Part shown: positions 26,543-35,517 of the stretch, in pieces | Layout: each line of letters starts with the position of its first letter | Numbering within the stretch: the first letter of the stretch is position 1 | Assembly (NCBI RefSeq): GCF_003260975.1 | Contig: NZ_CP030041.1 | Coordinates: 1,029,001-1,093,000, forward strand | Direction: 5' to 3' | Source of the DNA: Echinicola strongylocentroti | Lineage (GTDB): Bacteria > Bacteroidota > Bacteroidia > Cytophagales > Cyclobacteriaceae | DNA: 64,000 nucleotides | The notes under the pieces: generated by a model | The model's database searches: none | Told to the model about the DNA's origin: nothing | Seen by the model: the letters and a program-made list of their open reading frames with translations, nothing else | Made by a program: the position numbers and the translations under genes

Positions 26543-28348
26543 ATGCAGAATATTCGTAACATCGCGATTATCGCACACGTTGACCACGGCAAGACCACCT
26601 TGGTAGACAAAATTATTCACGCTTCCAAAATCTTCCGTGAAAACCAGCAATTTGAAGACCTGATCCTGGACAACAACGACCTGGAACGAGAAAGGGGCAT
26701 TACGATCCTTTCCAAAAACGTGTCGGTAAGATATAAAGATATTAAAATCAACATCATCGATACACCTGGTCACGCCGACTTTGGCGGAGAAGTGGAAAGA
26801 GTGTTGAAAATGGCAGATGGTGTTTTGCTTCTTGTGGATGCCTTTGAAGGGCCTATGCCGCAAACACGTTTTGTACTGAGCAAAGCCTTGGCACTTGGAC
26901 TTACCCCTATCGTGGTGGTCAACAAGGTGGACAAACCAAACTGTCGTCCTGACGAAGTACACGAGGCGGTATTTGACCTCATGTTCAACTTGGACGCTAC
27001 TGAAGAGCAGCTGGACTTTGTGACCATGTACGGCTCTGCCAAAAACAACTGGATGGGCCCTGACTGGAAAGAGGAGACAGATTCCATCCTTCCGCTTTTG
27101 GACACCATCATCGAGCACATTCCTGCTCCCCAGATCCAAGAAGGCAGCACCCAAATGCAAATCACTTCCCTGGATTTTTCCAATTTCGTGGGAAGGATTG
27201 CCATTGGCCGTTTGAAGCGTGGAACGCTTAAAGAAAACACCCAGATTGCGCTTTGCAAAGCGGATGGATCCATCAAGAAAATGCGTATCAAGGAACTTCA
27301 CGTATTTGAAGGACTTGGCAAAAATAAAGTAGAAGAAGTACATGCAGGCGATATCTGCGCAGTGACTGGTATCGAAGGATTTGAGATCGGCGACACCATT
27401 GCCGATGCAGAAAACCCTGAGCCGCTGCCGAGAATTGCGATCGATGAGCCTACCATGAACATGCTCTTCACGATCAACAACTCCCCTTTCTTTGGCAAGG
27501 AAGGTAAATTCGTTACTTCCAGACACTTAAGAGACCGTCTCTTCAAGGAAATGGAAAAAAACCTTGCCCTTCGGGTAGAACCTACTGACAATGAAGATAA
27601 ATTCTTGGTCTATGGCCGGGGTATCCTCCACTTGTCCGTACTGATCGAAACCATGAGGCGTGAAGGCTACGAACTACAGGTGGGCCAACCTCAGGTAATC
27701 TATAAAGATATCGACGGTATCAAAAACGAACCAATCGAATCCCTTGTCGTGGATGTACCAGAAACAACCTCCGGTAAGGTAATCGAACTGGCTACCCAAC
27801 GTAAGGGGGAACTCCTTGTCATGGAGCCTCGTGGAGACCTCCAACACTTGGAATTCCGCATTCCTTCCAGAGGCCTGATCGGTTTGAGAAACAATGTACT
27901 GACCGCCACCCAAGGAGAAGCAATCATGAACCACCGATATGTGGACTACGAGCCCTTCAAAGGCCCTATCCCAGGCAGGATCAACGGATCACTGATCTCT
28001 ATGGAGTCTGGCCCTACCACGGGTTATGCTATTGACAAGCTTCAGGACCGAGGAACTTTCTTCGTGGATCCCGGAGAAGAAATTTATGGTGGCCAAGTAA
28101 TCGGTGAACACTCCCGGGACAACGACATCGTGGTAAACGTCCAAAAGGGCAAGAAACTTACCAACATGCGTGCTTCTGGGTCTGATGACAACACCAAGAT
28201 CCCACCTGCCAAAAAATTCTCTTTGGAAGAGGCCATGGAATACATCCAAAAAGATGAATACCTGGAGATCACTCCTAAGAGCATGAGGATGCGTAAAATC
28301 TACCTCGACGAAGGTGAAAGAACAAGAATGGCCAAAAAAGACGCCTAA
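26543..28348 (+). CDS. typA: Translational GTPase TypA/BipA
   Basis: 601 residues, an EF-G-like ribosome-associated GTPase involved in stress and low-temperature ribosome function. G motifs: AHVDHGKT at 11-18, RERGITI (switch I), DTPGHADFGGE (G3) and NKVDKPN (G4). Domain II, an EF-G domain V-like region and the TypA-specific C-terminal domain (RINGSLISMESGPTTGYAIDKLQDRG) follow. Length is typical. It is a single-gene unit with its own promoter box and a strong terminator. Confidence 0.97.
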   Translation: MQNIRNIAIIAHVDHGKTTLVDKIIHASKIFRENQQFEDLILDNNDLERERGITILSKNVSVRYKDIKINIIDTPGHADFGGEVERVLKMADGVLLLVDAFEGPMPQTRFVLSKALALGLTPIVVVNKVDKPNCRPDEVHEAVFDLMFNLDATEEQLDFVTMYGSAKNNWMGPDWKEETDSILPLLDTIIEHIPAPQIQEGSTQMQITSLDFSNFVGRIAIGRLKRGTLKENTQIALCKADGSIKKMRIKELHVFEGLGKNKVEEVHAGDICAVTGIEGFEIGDTIADAENPEPLPRIAIDEPTMNMLFTINNSPFFGKEGKFVTSRHLRDRLFKEMEKNLALRVEPTDNEDKFLVYGRGILHLSVLIETMRREGYELQVGQPQVIYKDIDGIKNEPIESLVVDVPETTSGKVIELATQRKGELLVMEPRGDLQHLEFRIPSRGLIGLRNNVLTATQGEAIMNHRYVDYEPFKGPIPGRINGSLISMESGPTTGYAIDKLQDRGTFFVDPGEEIYGGQVIGEHSRDNDIVVNVQKGKKLTNMRASGSDDNTKIPPAKKFSLEEAMEYIQKDEYLEITPKSMRMRKIYLDEGERTRMAKKDA

Positions 28349-28370
28349 TCGCCTTAACGGTTTGAAAAAC

Positions 28371-28410
28371 AATAAAGACTCCCTTGAAGAAATTTAAGGG
28401 AGTCTTTATT
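28371..28410 (+). terminator. Intrinsic terminator of typA
   Basis: A 15-bp perfect stem (AATAAAGACTCCCTT / AAGGGAGTCTTTATT) with a 10-nt loop starts 22 bp after the typA stop. It can also serve the convergent lipoprotein gene. Confidence 0.9.
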
Positions 28411-28473
28411 ATTTAAAATTCAATCACCGCAGGCCAATAGGTATAAACCGGATGGTCTCAAATCGACAATGAA

Positions 28474-28944
28474 TTAATTGTCATAATACAGCCAAGCGCC
28501 ATCGCAGGGGGCCCAGCTTATATTGACCAATTGATGTTCCAACGAAATATGCAGCGATTCCCGCTCCACTTCATCGCTCGAACAATTGTAGGCCATGCCA
28601 TCCCCTCCGGTAAAGGTCAGCACTACTACGCCTATATAACGGTCCTGCATTTCCTCCGAAACCTCTTCAATCACAAAGGTTCCAGTGGCTTCTGAGTGGA
28701 AATCCTCCGCATCCACCGTTTTGGTAAAGGTACCTTCGTTGGTAAAAGTATAAACTTCTTCTCTTTCTAGGTCATCTCCTTCCAAGGTAACATCCACCAT
28801 TGAACCTACACTTTTGACCAGCCTCCAGTCGCCAGTTACAAAAGATTCCTCCGGATCAATGATGATTTCTGGTTCTGGATCGTTCTGTGTGCATGCGCCC
28901 AAAATAAATAAAAACATAAATGAGCTAAAGAATATTTTTTTCAT
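28474..28944 (-). CDS. Lipocalin-like lipoprotein
   Basis: 156 residues. The signal peptide ends in FILGAC (Cys at residue 18), then an acidic linker (NDPEPEIIIDPEES) is followed by a domain beginning TGDWRLVKS. That 'G.W.l' start followed by YTFTNEGTFTKT is typical of small lipocalin-like lipoproteins of Bacteroidota. Two cysteines in the mature part (YNCSS and WAPCDG) may form a disulfide. It is probably an envelope protein of unknown ligand. It converges with typA. Confidence 0.78.
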   Translation of the reverse strand: MKKIFFSSFMFLFILGACTQNDPEPEIIIDPEESFVTGDWRLVKSVGSMVDVTLEGDDLEREEVYTFTNEGTFTKTVDAEDFHSEATGTFVIEEVSEEMQDRYIGVVVLTFTGGDGMAYNCSSDEVERESLHISLEHQLVNISWAPCDGAWLYYDN

Positions 28945-29131
28945 AACAATTAAGTGGTTTTACAGCCTATACGAAAAGCATCATAAAGATGTCTCAAAAG
29001 AAACTTTTATTTTTACACTTTTATATAACGGCTTTATCCCAGCAGGGCAATGCCTAATCACTTGAGCCGGGCAATCAAACACTGACCGACAATAGACAGC
29101 CCTCAACTGCCAATGTTTTTTATTTGGTATA

Positions 29132-29689
29132 AATTTCCATCCGGTGGCTACGGCCTGAAAGCGGGTGGGGCTCGCTGTTCCACGACGCGAGCCAACTCCC
29201 TTTCTTAACGGCCTCCACCATCGGCTGGAAAACAGGCATACCAAGGGCCGTCATATGGAAGCGATACCTTTTTTGGCTCAGGGGGGCTTATAATTCTCGC
29301 TCAACTTGGTTACTTAAGAAAATATACCACTACATGGAATAATGATGATAATTTATCCATAAGAAACTTATTAATCGGATCCGCCTTGCAGGTATTGGGC
29401 GTTAAGAAATTAAAAAGCGGGTGGGCAAAAAGGCAGGCTTGTTTGACGAAATGCTGGCCAAAAAGAACGTTGGCTGCTAAAAAGGAGGAGTTTGCCTGCT
29501 TGAGGGAAGGTTTTAATTTTAGGCCAATAGATGCACAGCGGCGGGGTTTTTTGGTTACTTTTTTGACCTGAAGCAAAAAAGTAACAAAGGTAAAGGGATG
29601 AAAACCATCTTGGAATTTAGCAAGAAAAATAGTAGAACCAATATTTCCAGATACACACTAAACTAAACGGCATTAATTCCGGGTTAAAC
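29132..29689 (+). repeat. Long dispersed repeat, family C, copy 1
   Basis: About 560 bp matching 37757-38150. The two are nearly identical over about 320 bp (29140-29462 against 37765-38085) and rejoin at TTTCCAGATACACACTAA ... ACGGCATT. Copy 1 has about 150 bp extra in the middle (29463-29615), including a hairpin-like GGTTACTTTTTTG/CAAAAAAGTAAC pair. A GCTCGC/GCGAGC hairpin lies at its left. No believable ORF is present. The left terminal repeat seen in copy 2 is missing here. Confidence 0.85.
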
Positions 29690-29701
29690 AGATAAAACAA
29701 A

Positions 29702-29760
29702 AGAGGCCATCACTCAGCTCCACATCATTGTGATGCTTTTGCTTATTAGTGATAGCCTCT
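29702..29760 (-). terminator. Terminator of isocitrate dehydrogenase
   Basis: 13-bp arms (AGAGGCCATCACT and AGTGATAGCCTCT, one wobble pair) enclose a 33-nt loop. Read on the minus strand the stem is followed by TTTTG. It starts 25 bp after the gene's stop. Confidence 0.65.
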
Positions 29761-29784
29761 CCAGTCAACTTTGAAAACTTCGTT

Positions 29785-31248
29785 TTATTCTCCCTGCGCT
29801 AGGGAAAATCCTCTTTCCCCATCAAATGTGTACAAGTTCTCGGTTTTGATAAAGTCAAAGCCTAGACCCTCCACCTGCTTCAGCACGTCCAGGACCTGTC
29901 CATGGGTAATCGGAGTTTGGTCAGCATTAAAGAACCTTACCCTCCAGTGATCGGAGCAGAAAGTCTCTTTCATGCCGTCAGGATATACCTTTACGCCACG
30001 ATTGGTAATCAGCTGCATCTTCACTCCATCAGCATCTACCGCGCGTAGCCTGTCACCAATGACATTGGCATCACGGTCATTTTCTTTCCAGTCGATAAAT
30101 ACATCCAGACCGATCAGTTCTTTGTTGCACGGCTTCCTTTCGGCCAGCTTGATCGCTCCCATATTGTCATCGGCACCATCACCTTTTTTAAATTCGGCAG
30201 GAACCATTTTTTCAGGTTTTTTGCCAAGCCTGTCTATAACAGCCTGCGCAAACTCCTTCGTGCCCACCAATTGGGAAGAAACACCTTCCTGGTAAATATC
30301 ACCAGTATGAATACCGTCTTCCAAGGTTTTCATCCAAGCATTGCTCACTTTTTCTGCCACTTCAGGTTGTCCGATATGTACCAACATCATGATGGCGCCA
30401 TTCAGCAGTCCTGATGGGTTGGCGATGTTCTGTCCTGCGATATCAGGGGCAGAACCGTGGATCGCTTCAAACATGGCCACATCTTCCCCTACATTCGAGG
30501 AACCACCAAGTCCTACAGAGCCTGTGATCTGTGCGGCCACATCGGAGATGATATCACCGTAGAGGTTTAGCGTCACGATCACATCAAACATCTCGGGCTT
30601 GTCTGCGATCAATGCCGTACCGATATCGATGATCTTATGATCTGCTTCAATATCCGGATACTCCTTGGCTACTTCGTTAAATACTTTATGAAAAAGACCA
30701 TCAGCCAACTTCATGATGTTGTCCTTGGTCATACAGGTCACTTTCTTTCTATTGTACTTTTTGGCATACTCAAAAGCGTAACGGATGATTTTTTCCGATC
30801 CAGGCCTAGAAATAAGCTTCAAGCACTGATAGACGTCATCTGTTTGACGGTGCTCGATACCAGCGTAGAGATCTTCCTCATTTTCGCGTACGATCACCAT
30901 GTCCGTTTTCGGAAAATGGGTCCTGATATACGGTGAGTAGGCTTTACATGGCCTCACATTGGCATATAGTCCCAGCGTCTTTCTGGTGGTCACATTAAGG
31001 CTTTTGAAGCCTCCTCCCTGAGGTGTTGTGATGGGAGACTTTAAAAATATCTTTGTTTCTCTAAGCGAATCCCAAGCTTTTGGTTCTATCCCTGAACTGA
31101 TACCTTTCAGATAAACCTGCTCGCCTATTTCGATGACTTCAGGTTCTATTTGCGCCCCTGCAGCTTCCAAAATCTCCAAGGTGGCTTTCATGATTTCTGG
31201 GCCGATACCGTCACCGTAGGCTACGGTTATTTTTCTTTTGGATGACAT
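29785..31248 (-). CDS. icd: NADP-dependent isocitrate dehydrogenase, Thermus-type
   Basis: 487 residues. It oxidises isocitrate to 2-oxoglutarate in the TCA cycle. The isocitrate/isopropylmalate dehydrogenase core covers about 1-335: YGDGIGPEIM, the substrate serine region SPITTPQGGGFKSLN, the arginine cluster NVRPCKAYSP, NLYGDIISDVAAQITGSVG and the cofactor loop EAIHGSAPDIAGQNIANPSG. A C-terminal domain of about 145 residues follows, as in the Thermus/Rickettsia-type enzyme and unlike the 416-residue E. coli form. NADP preference is inferred from that family. A TATTTTTG box lies about 40 bp upstream on the minus strand (31289-31296). Confidence 0.93.
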   Translation of the reverse strand: MSSKRKITVAYGDGIGPEIMKATLEILEAAGAQIEPEVIEIGEQVYLKGISSGIEPKAWDSLRETKIFLKSPITTPQGGGFKSLNVTTRKTLGLYANVRPCKAYSPYIRTHFPKTDMVIVRENEEDLYAGIEHRQTDDVYQCLKLISRPGSEKIIRYAFEYAKKYNRKKVTCMTKDNIMKLADGLFHKVFNEVAKEYPDIEADHKIIDIGTALIADKPEMFDVIVTLNLYGDIISDVAAQITGSVGLGGSSNVGEDVAMFEAIHGSAPDIAGQNIANPSGLLNGAIMMLVHIGQPEVAEKVSNAWMKTLEDGIHTGDIYQEGVSSQLVGTKEFAQAVIDRLGKKPEKMVPAEFKKGDGADDNMGAIKLAERKPCNKELIGLDVFIDWKENDRDANVIGDRLRAVDADGVKMQLITNRGVKVYPDGMKETFCSDHWRVRFFNADQTPITHGQVLDVLKQVEGLGFDFIKTENLYTFDGERGFSLAQGE

Positions 31249-31519
31249 AAAGTATTTTATTAAAGATGTTAACGTTCAAAATATGGTACAAAAATATAAA
31301 ATTTTGTCAGAGATGCCCCCTATTATAAAGCACAATTTCAGCGGACCATTAGTGCGGTATTTTCCGATCAGTAATTCTATAATCCGCTTATTGGGCAAAT
31401 GTCCCATCTACCTTCATTGAGGTTTCACTTCATCGCATGTATTCCCCTCATGCAGGTAAACCCAACATCGTCACTATCAGCCATAAGCTGATAACCACAT
31501 TCATTTTTACAAGGTTTGC

Positions 31520-31550
31520 TTTGTGTTTGCTATACCACCTCGTATATTTG
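31520..31550 (+). promoter_or_regulatory. Bacteroidota-type promoter for the enoyl-CoA hydratase gene
   Basis: TTTG at 31520-31523, a spacer of exactly 19 bp, then TATATTTG at 31543-31550. This matches the TTTG-N19-TAnnTTTG consensus and ends 23 bp before the ATG. Confidence 0.75.
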
Positions 31551-31573
31551 AGTTTAAACATAGATTTTAGAGC

Positions 31574-32359
31574 ATGGCTGAATCTACCAATATTCTTTCT
31601 GAAAATAAAGAGGGTATTCTTTACCTCACCATTAACCGGGAATCCAAACTCAATGCAATCAATTTTGACACGCTTGAAGAGCTGAAAAACATCTTTGATG
31701 AAGTAAGCGACAACAAATCCATCAGGGGTGTAGTTTTGACTGGTTCTGGGGAAAAGGCCTTCGTCGCCGGTGCGGACATCAGCGAGATCGCAGAGCTGAA
31801 TGAGCTGAACGCCCGTAAGTTTTCGGAAAACGGACAAGAAGTCTTCAGCCTGATCGAATCCTGCCATAAACCGGTCATTGCCGTGGTCAACGGATTTGCC
31901 CTCGGTGGCGGCTGCGAACTTTCCATGGCCTGCCATATGCGCATCGCCACCAGCAACGCCAAATTCGGACAGCCAGAAGTTAACCTCGGCATTATCCCGG
32001 GATACGGAGGAACCCAACGACTGACGTTTTTGATAGGAAGGACCAAGGCCAATGAGCTGCTGATGACCGGAGATATGGTCGATGCACGTGAAGCAAAGTC
32101 CCTCGGTTTGGTAAACCATGTCACGAACACCAAGGCCGAGGCAATCGAAAAAGCAGAGGAAATCCTCCAAAAGATCATGAACAAGGCTCCATTGTCCATA
32201 GGAATGATCATTGATTGTGTAAATGCCGTCTACAGCAATGACGAAAATGGCTATCTTATCGAAGCCAACAGCTTTGCCAGATGTGTAAAATCCGAAGACT
32301 ATTCCGAAGGCACTTCCGCCTTTTTGGAAAAGCGGAAACCCAATTTTAAAGGGGAATAA
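31574..32359 (+). CDS. Enoyl-CoA hydratase/isomerase family protein
   Basis: 261 residues, crotonase fold. The oxyanion-hole stretch AFVAGADISEI is at about 59-69. The two catalytic glutamates of the hydratase group lie in GGGCELSMACHMRIA and FGQPEVNLGIIPGYGGTQRL. It should hydrate trans-2-enoyl-CoA in fatty-acid or amino-acid breakdown. The C-terminus (FARCVKSEDYSEGTSAFLEKRKPNFKG) is the standard trimer tail. It has its own promoter and is followed after 21 bp by the flippase; co-transcription is likely but the two functions look unrelated. Confidence 0.94.
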   Translation: MAESTNILSENKEGILYLTINRESKLNAINFDTLEELKNIFDEVSDNKSIRGVVLTGSGEKAFVAGADISEIAELNELNARKFSENGQEVFSLIESCHKPVIAVVNGFALGGGCELSMACHMRIATSNAKFGQPEVNLGIIPGYGGTQRLTFLIGRTKANELLMTGDMVDAREAKSLGLVNHVTNTKAEAIEKAEEILQKIMNKAPLSIGMIIDCVNAVYSNDENGYLIEANSFARCVKSEDYSEGTSAFLEKRKPNFKGE

Positions 32360-32380
32360 GCCCCTGCTTCTCCCTGCTCC

Positions 32381-33892
32381 ATGAGTAAACTGAAACAACT
32401 TGCCGGTCAAACCGCCATTTACGGGATCAGTAGTATTCTGGGGAGGGTTATCAATTTTCTCCTTCTCCCCCTTTACATCGCTTACCTTTCGAAGGAAGAC
32501 CTTGGCTCATTTACTGCCATTTATGCCTTTATCGCATTTTTTAATGTGATCTTTACCTACGGTATGGAGACCACCTTCTTTAGGTTTGCTACCGGAAAAG
32601 GCATAGATCCACAAAAAGTCTATAATAATGTCCAGTCTCTGATCCTTACCACTTCCCTGTCTTTGGGAGCATTGCTTTTCCTGAGTGCGGAGCAATTGAG
32701 CGTGTGGATGGACTACCCCGGTAAATCCCACCTGTTTCGGTGGACGGCCATGATCCTGACCATTGATGCTATCTTGGCCATTCCCTATGCCAGGCTCAGG
32801 GTAGAAAATAAGTCCCTCAAATTTGCACTGACCAAGCTGCTAAATATCCTGCTTAACGTCGGCTTCAATATCTTCTTTATCGTAGTCTGCCTACACGTGT
32901 ACGAGGGTGATTACCTTGGCTTTCTCCAGCCGTTCGTTGGTAGTTTTTACCATCCTGAATGGGGGGTGGACTATATCCTGCTATCCAATCTCTTTGCCAA
33001 CGCCCTGATCATTCCGGTGCTGTTCTTCATGTCGGGAAAGTTCAGCTGGCAGCTGGACAAAAGCATCCTTGGCCCTATGTGGCATTACGCCCTCCCGCTG
33101 CTGTTTATGGGCCTTGCCGGAGTGACCAATGAAGTCTTTTCACGGTTCTTGTTCGAATACGTGCTGCCCGAAAACTTCTACCCCGGCCTTACCGCCCGTG
33201 AAGCAGGAGGTATCTTCGGGGCCAACTTCAAGCTGGCCATCTTCATGAACCTGATCATCCAGGCTTTCAAGTATGCCGCAGAGCCGTTTTTCTTTTCCCA
33301 AAGTGAGGACAAAAACAGCCCACAGCTGTATGCACGTGTCATGCACTGGTTCATTATTTTCTGCAGTGTGCTGATGATACTCGTCGCCGTGAACCTGGAC
33401 ATCATCAGCAAGATCATCTTGGGCAATAAGGGCTACCAAGCAGGCATGGACATCGTGCCCATGCTGCTGATGGGCTACTTGATGCTGGGGGTTTATTTTA
33501 ATCTCAGCATCTGGTTCAAAATCACCGACCGGACCATCTACAGCTTTTATATCACCTTTGCTGGCGCAGTAGTCACCATACTCGTGATTTTTCTGATGGT
33601 ACCCCAATACGGCTATACCGGAGCTGCCATGAGCACCTTGGCCACGTATGTAGTCATGTCTGTCATGTGTTATTTCTTTGGTCAGAAGTATTACCCAATT
33701 CCCTATAAGACCACCAAGGATATTTTCTACCTGGTCATTGCCTTTGGTTTTTCCTACTTGGGGTTCTATATACGACTGGATTCCGGCATCCTTACATTCC
33801 TCGTCCACAACCTCCTTCCGTTGGTTTTTTTGGGATTGGTGGCCCTGATGGAGCGGGAAGAAATCAGCCAATTGAAAAAGAGATTGAAATAA
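32381..33892 (+). CDS. Oligosaccharide flippase (Wzx/MATE-like)
   Basis: 503 residues with about 12-14 membrane helices spread over the whole length. The first is AIYGISSILGRVINFLLLPLYIAYL with the 'S..gr...f.l.PlY...l' pattern of the polysaccharide biosynthesis/MVF superfamily. It should flip lipid-linked oligosaccharides across the inner membrane for surface glycan assembly. In many Bacteroidota this gene directly precedes dut; here 4.6 kb of accessory DNA separates them. The frame is intact to the normal basic C-terminus. Confidence 0.9.
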   Translation: MSKLKQLAGQTAIYGISSILGRVINFLLLPLYIAYLSKEDLGSFTAIYAFIAFFNVIFTYGMETTFFRFATGKGIDPQKVYNNVQSLILTTSLSLGALLFLSAEQLSVWMDYPGKSHLFRWTAMILTIDAILAIPYARLRVENKSLKFALTKLLNILLNVGFNIFFIVVCLHVYEGDYLGFLQPFVGSFYHPEWGVDYILLSNLFANALIIPVLFFMSGKFSWQLDKSILGPMWHYALPLLFMGLAGVTNEVFSRFLFEYVLPENFYPGLTAREAGGIFGANFKLAIFMNLIIQAFKYAAEPFFFSQSEDKNSPQLYARVMHWFIIFCSVLMILVAVNLDIISKIILGNKGYQAGMDIVPMLLMGYLMLGVYFNLSIWFKITDRTIYSFYITFAGAVVTILVIFLMVPQYGYTGAAMSTLATYVVMSVMCYFFGQKYYPIPYKTTKDIFYLVIAFGFSYLGFYIRLDSGILTFLVHNLLPLVFLGLVALMEREEISQLKKRLK

Positions 33893-33904
33893 ACTCAGGT
33901 TTGA

Positions 33905-34072
33905 TCTGGGCAAGTTGGAAAAACGGGAAACGCTGGCGATCCCAAAATTGATATTATACCTCATGTACACATTCAAGGCAGGGATAAAGACGGTAAAAAA
34001 ATAAATCCAGCACCTTATGTGGCCACCAAATTTGACCACAAAACGGGCAAAGGCACTAAACCATGTAATTAG
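33905..34072 (+). pseudogene. Headless fragment of an M23 (LytM) peptidase-like gene
   Basis: An open frame of 55 codons without a start runs from just behind the flippase stop to TAG at 34070-34072. It reads GQVGKTGNAGDPKIDIIPHVH, then a short linker, INPAPYV and a tail ending TKPCN. That is the end of an M23 metallopeptidase domain: the 'GxTGNaG...PHxH' motif supplies the second zinc-site HxH, and a 'NPxPY' tail is common. Everything upstream, including the first zinc ligands, is gone. It should be non-functional. It sits directly before three paralogous exported proteins. Confidence 0.7.
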
Positions 34073-34089
34073 TCTTTAATCAATTATAA

Positions 34090-34686
34090 ATGAGTAAATC
34101 ATCAATACTAATTTTGTTAGTATTACTATCTATTCAGATACTTAATGCTCAAAGCCAGCAATTCTACTCCATGGATAAACTGGCATTGATTTCTCCCACC
34201 AATAAAAGTAAAGGTATAAAGTTAGGAGAGGATATCAATAAAGCCCTACAAGCTTTTGGTCAGCCTAATTCAGTGGAAGACTATCCTTTTGAGACTGATG
34301 GAGAAATGGGGAAACTATACATTTTTAAAGGGAATAAATTATTTGCCCTTCATGGCAAATTGGATTCATATCATCTATTTAACAACTCCATTTTAGTTGG
34401 TAAAATCAATGGTACTACCTTTAAAATTGGAGACATGATCAAGAGTACCAGAAAAGAAATTAAGAATGGCCCTCCAGGTGGCCCTTATCAGATCACCGTC
34501 AAAGAGTCCCATACCTTTCTAGACTTTCCTATTACAGCGGGGAAAGATACTGGCCGAAATATTACTTTCCAATATTCCTCAATATTGCCTCTCATTAATG
34601 GTAATATAAAATATGACGGAAGTGTACATCTATATTTCGACTCAACAAAAAAATTGGTATACATTGGAGCCAGCGTAGTTGACTAA
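34090..34686 (+). CDS. Exported protein, tandem paralog 1 of 3
   Basis: 198 residues. A Sec signal peptide (SILILLVLLSIQILNAQ) is followed by a mature domain shared with the next two genes. The shared core is SKGIKLGEDI.KA..AFGQP.SV.DYPFET, then GKLY.F.GNKL, then LVGKI.G.T.K.GD.IKST and GPPGGPY. The FGQP.S..DYP pattern recalls small alpha/beta domains of the SmpA/BLIP type, but no family is recognised. It has no lipobox, so it is likely periplasmic or secreted. It is AT-richer than its neighbours. It may be an immunity-like protein linked to the M23 remnant upstream; that is a guess. Confidence 0.75.
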   Translation: MSKSSILILLVLLSIQILNAQSQQFYSMDKLALISPTNKSKGIKLGEDINKALQAFGQPNSVEDYPFETDGEMGKLYIFKGNKLFALHGKLDSYHLFNNSILVGKINGTTFKIGDMIKSTRKEIKNGPPGGPYQITVKESHTFLDFPITAGKDTGRNITFQYSSILPLINGNIKYDGSVHLYFDSTKKLVYIGASVVD

Positions 34687-34749
34687 TATCTTGTCTATCT
34701 TGTAAAGAAGAGGTAGATATCAAATTTCCAAATGCAGATAACCTTTCGG

Positions 34750-34778
34750 ATTAGGCCAGCCTTTTCCAGTCAGGCCTA
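34750..34778. terminator. Hairpin between paralogs 1 and 2
   Basis: TTAGGCC / GGCCTAA arms with a 15-nt loop. The T run is poor, so it is a weak terminator or a processing hairpin. Confidence 0.35.
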
Positions 34779-34812
34779 AACTTGATAATTTCCTGTGATA
34801 AAGATTATTACA

Positions 34813-35406
34813 ATGAAAAAACCAGTTATCATTTTTCTCTTAGTGTTTATCAGCTTCTGGGGTGTTAATGCCCAAGAACAGCCGTATTGTACTGTCGACA
34901 ATATGGCCCTTATATCCCCTATCAATAAAAGTAAGGGGATCAAGCTTGGCGAAGACATAAGCAAGGCCATTACAGCATTTGGCCAACCCACTTCTGTGAA
35001 GGATTATCCTTTTGAAACTGATGGTAAAATGGGAAAACTGTATGATTTCAGAGGCAATAAACTCTACGTACTCGATGGAAAATTGGATGGTTACGAAATC
35101 ATTAACAGTTCCCTACTGGTAGGCAAGATCAGTGGCATCACCTATAAAGTCGGTGACACCATCAAATCTACAAAGGAGGTGATAAAAACAGGACCTCCCG
35201 GTGGCCCTTACCAGACTACCTATAAGGACACCCATACCTTTTTTGGTTATTCGGTCACCGCAGGTAGTAGTAATTCTCAAAACCAAAGTTATTCGTACAG
35301 CATCGATCTGGTATTCAAACACGGAACCGTAACAACAGATTCGTTTGCAAGTTTGTTATTCGGTAGTAATAAAAAGCTCACATTTATAAGCACAGGCAGC
35401 TATTAA
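34813..35406 (+). CDS. Exported protein, tandem paralog 2 of 3
   Basis: 197 residues from the ATG at 34813; an upstream in-frame start six codons earlier would add charged residues to the signal peptide and is less likely. Signal peptide KPVIIFLLVFISFWGVNAQ. The core is the same as in paralogs 1 and 3 (NKSKGIKLGEDISKAITAFG; YPFETDGKMGKLYDF; TGPPGGPY). The C-terminal third is the most diverged of the three (SNSQNQSYSYSIDLVF). No catalytic motif is seen. Confidence 0.72.
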   Translation: MKKPVIIFLLVFISFWGVNAQEQPYCTVDNMALISPINKSKGIKLGEDISKAITAFGQPTSVKDYPFETDGKMGKLYDFRGNKLYVLDGKLDGYEIINSSLLVGKISGITYKVGDTIKSTKEVIKTGPPGGPYQTTYKDTHTFFGYSVTAGSSNSQNQSYSYSIDLVFKHGTVTTDSFASLLFGSNKKLTFISTGSY

Positions 35407-35412
35407 AAATAA

Positions 35413-35437
35413 GGCTCGGCAATCAACGTGCCGGGCC
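35413..35437 (+). terminator. Hairpin between paralogs 2 and 3
   Basis: 9-bp arms (GGCTCGGCA / TGCCGGGCC, one wobble) with a 7-nt loop, followed by a pyrimidine-rich run. It starts 7 bp after the stop of paralog 2. Confidence 0.5.
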
Positions 35438-35517
35438 ATTTCCCAATTCCTTTTGTTCGATGTACCTCAAAATCAAGCTGTAGAATGGATTTTACCAATG
35501 GACCAATCCTTGTAAAA

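Noticed and set aside
26531..27526. 331-residue ORF antisense to typA
   Set aside because: Shadow of a strongly coding, highly conserved gene; no family likeness.
29310..29576. 88-residue minus-strand ORF, with a related one at 37935-38123
   Set aside because: Both are translations of repeat C; the shared sequence follows from DNA identity, and the start and N-terminal parts differ by the internal deletion.
31448..32410. 320-residue ORF antisense to the enoyl-CoA hydratase
   Set aside because: Shadow frame caused by codon bias of the real gene, which has a consensus promoter.
33140..34039. 299-residue ORF antisense to the flippase
   Set aside because: Low-complexity His/Gln-rich shadow; the flippase has the membrane pattern of a real protein.
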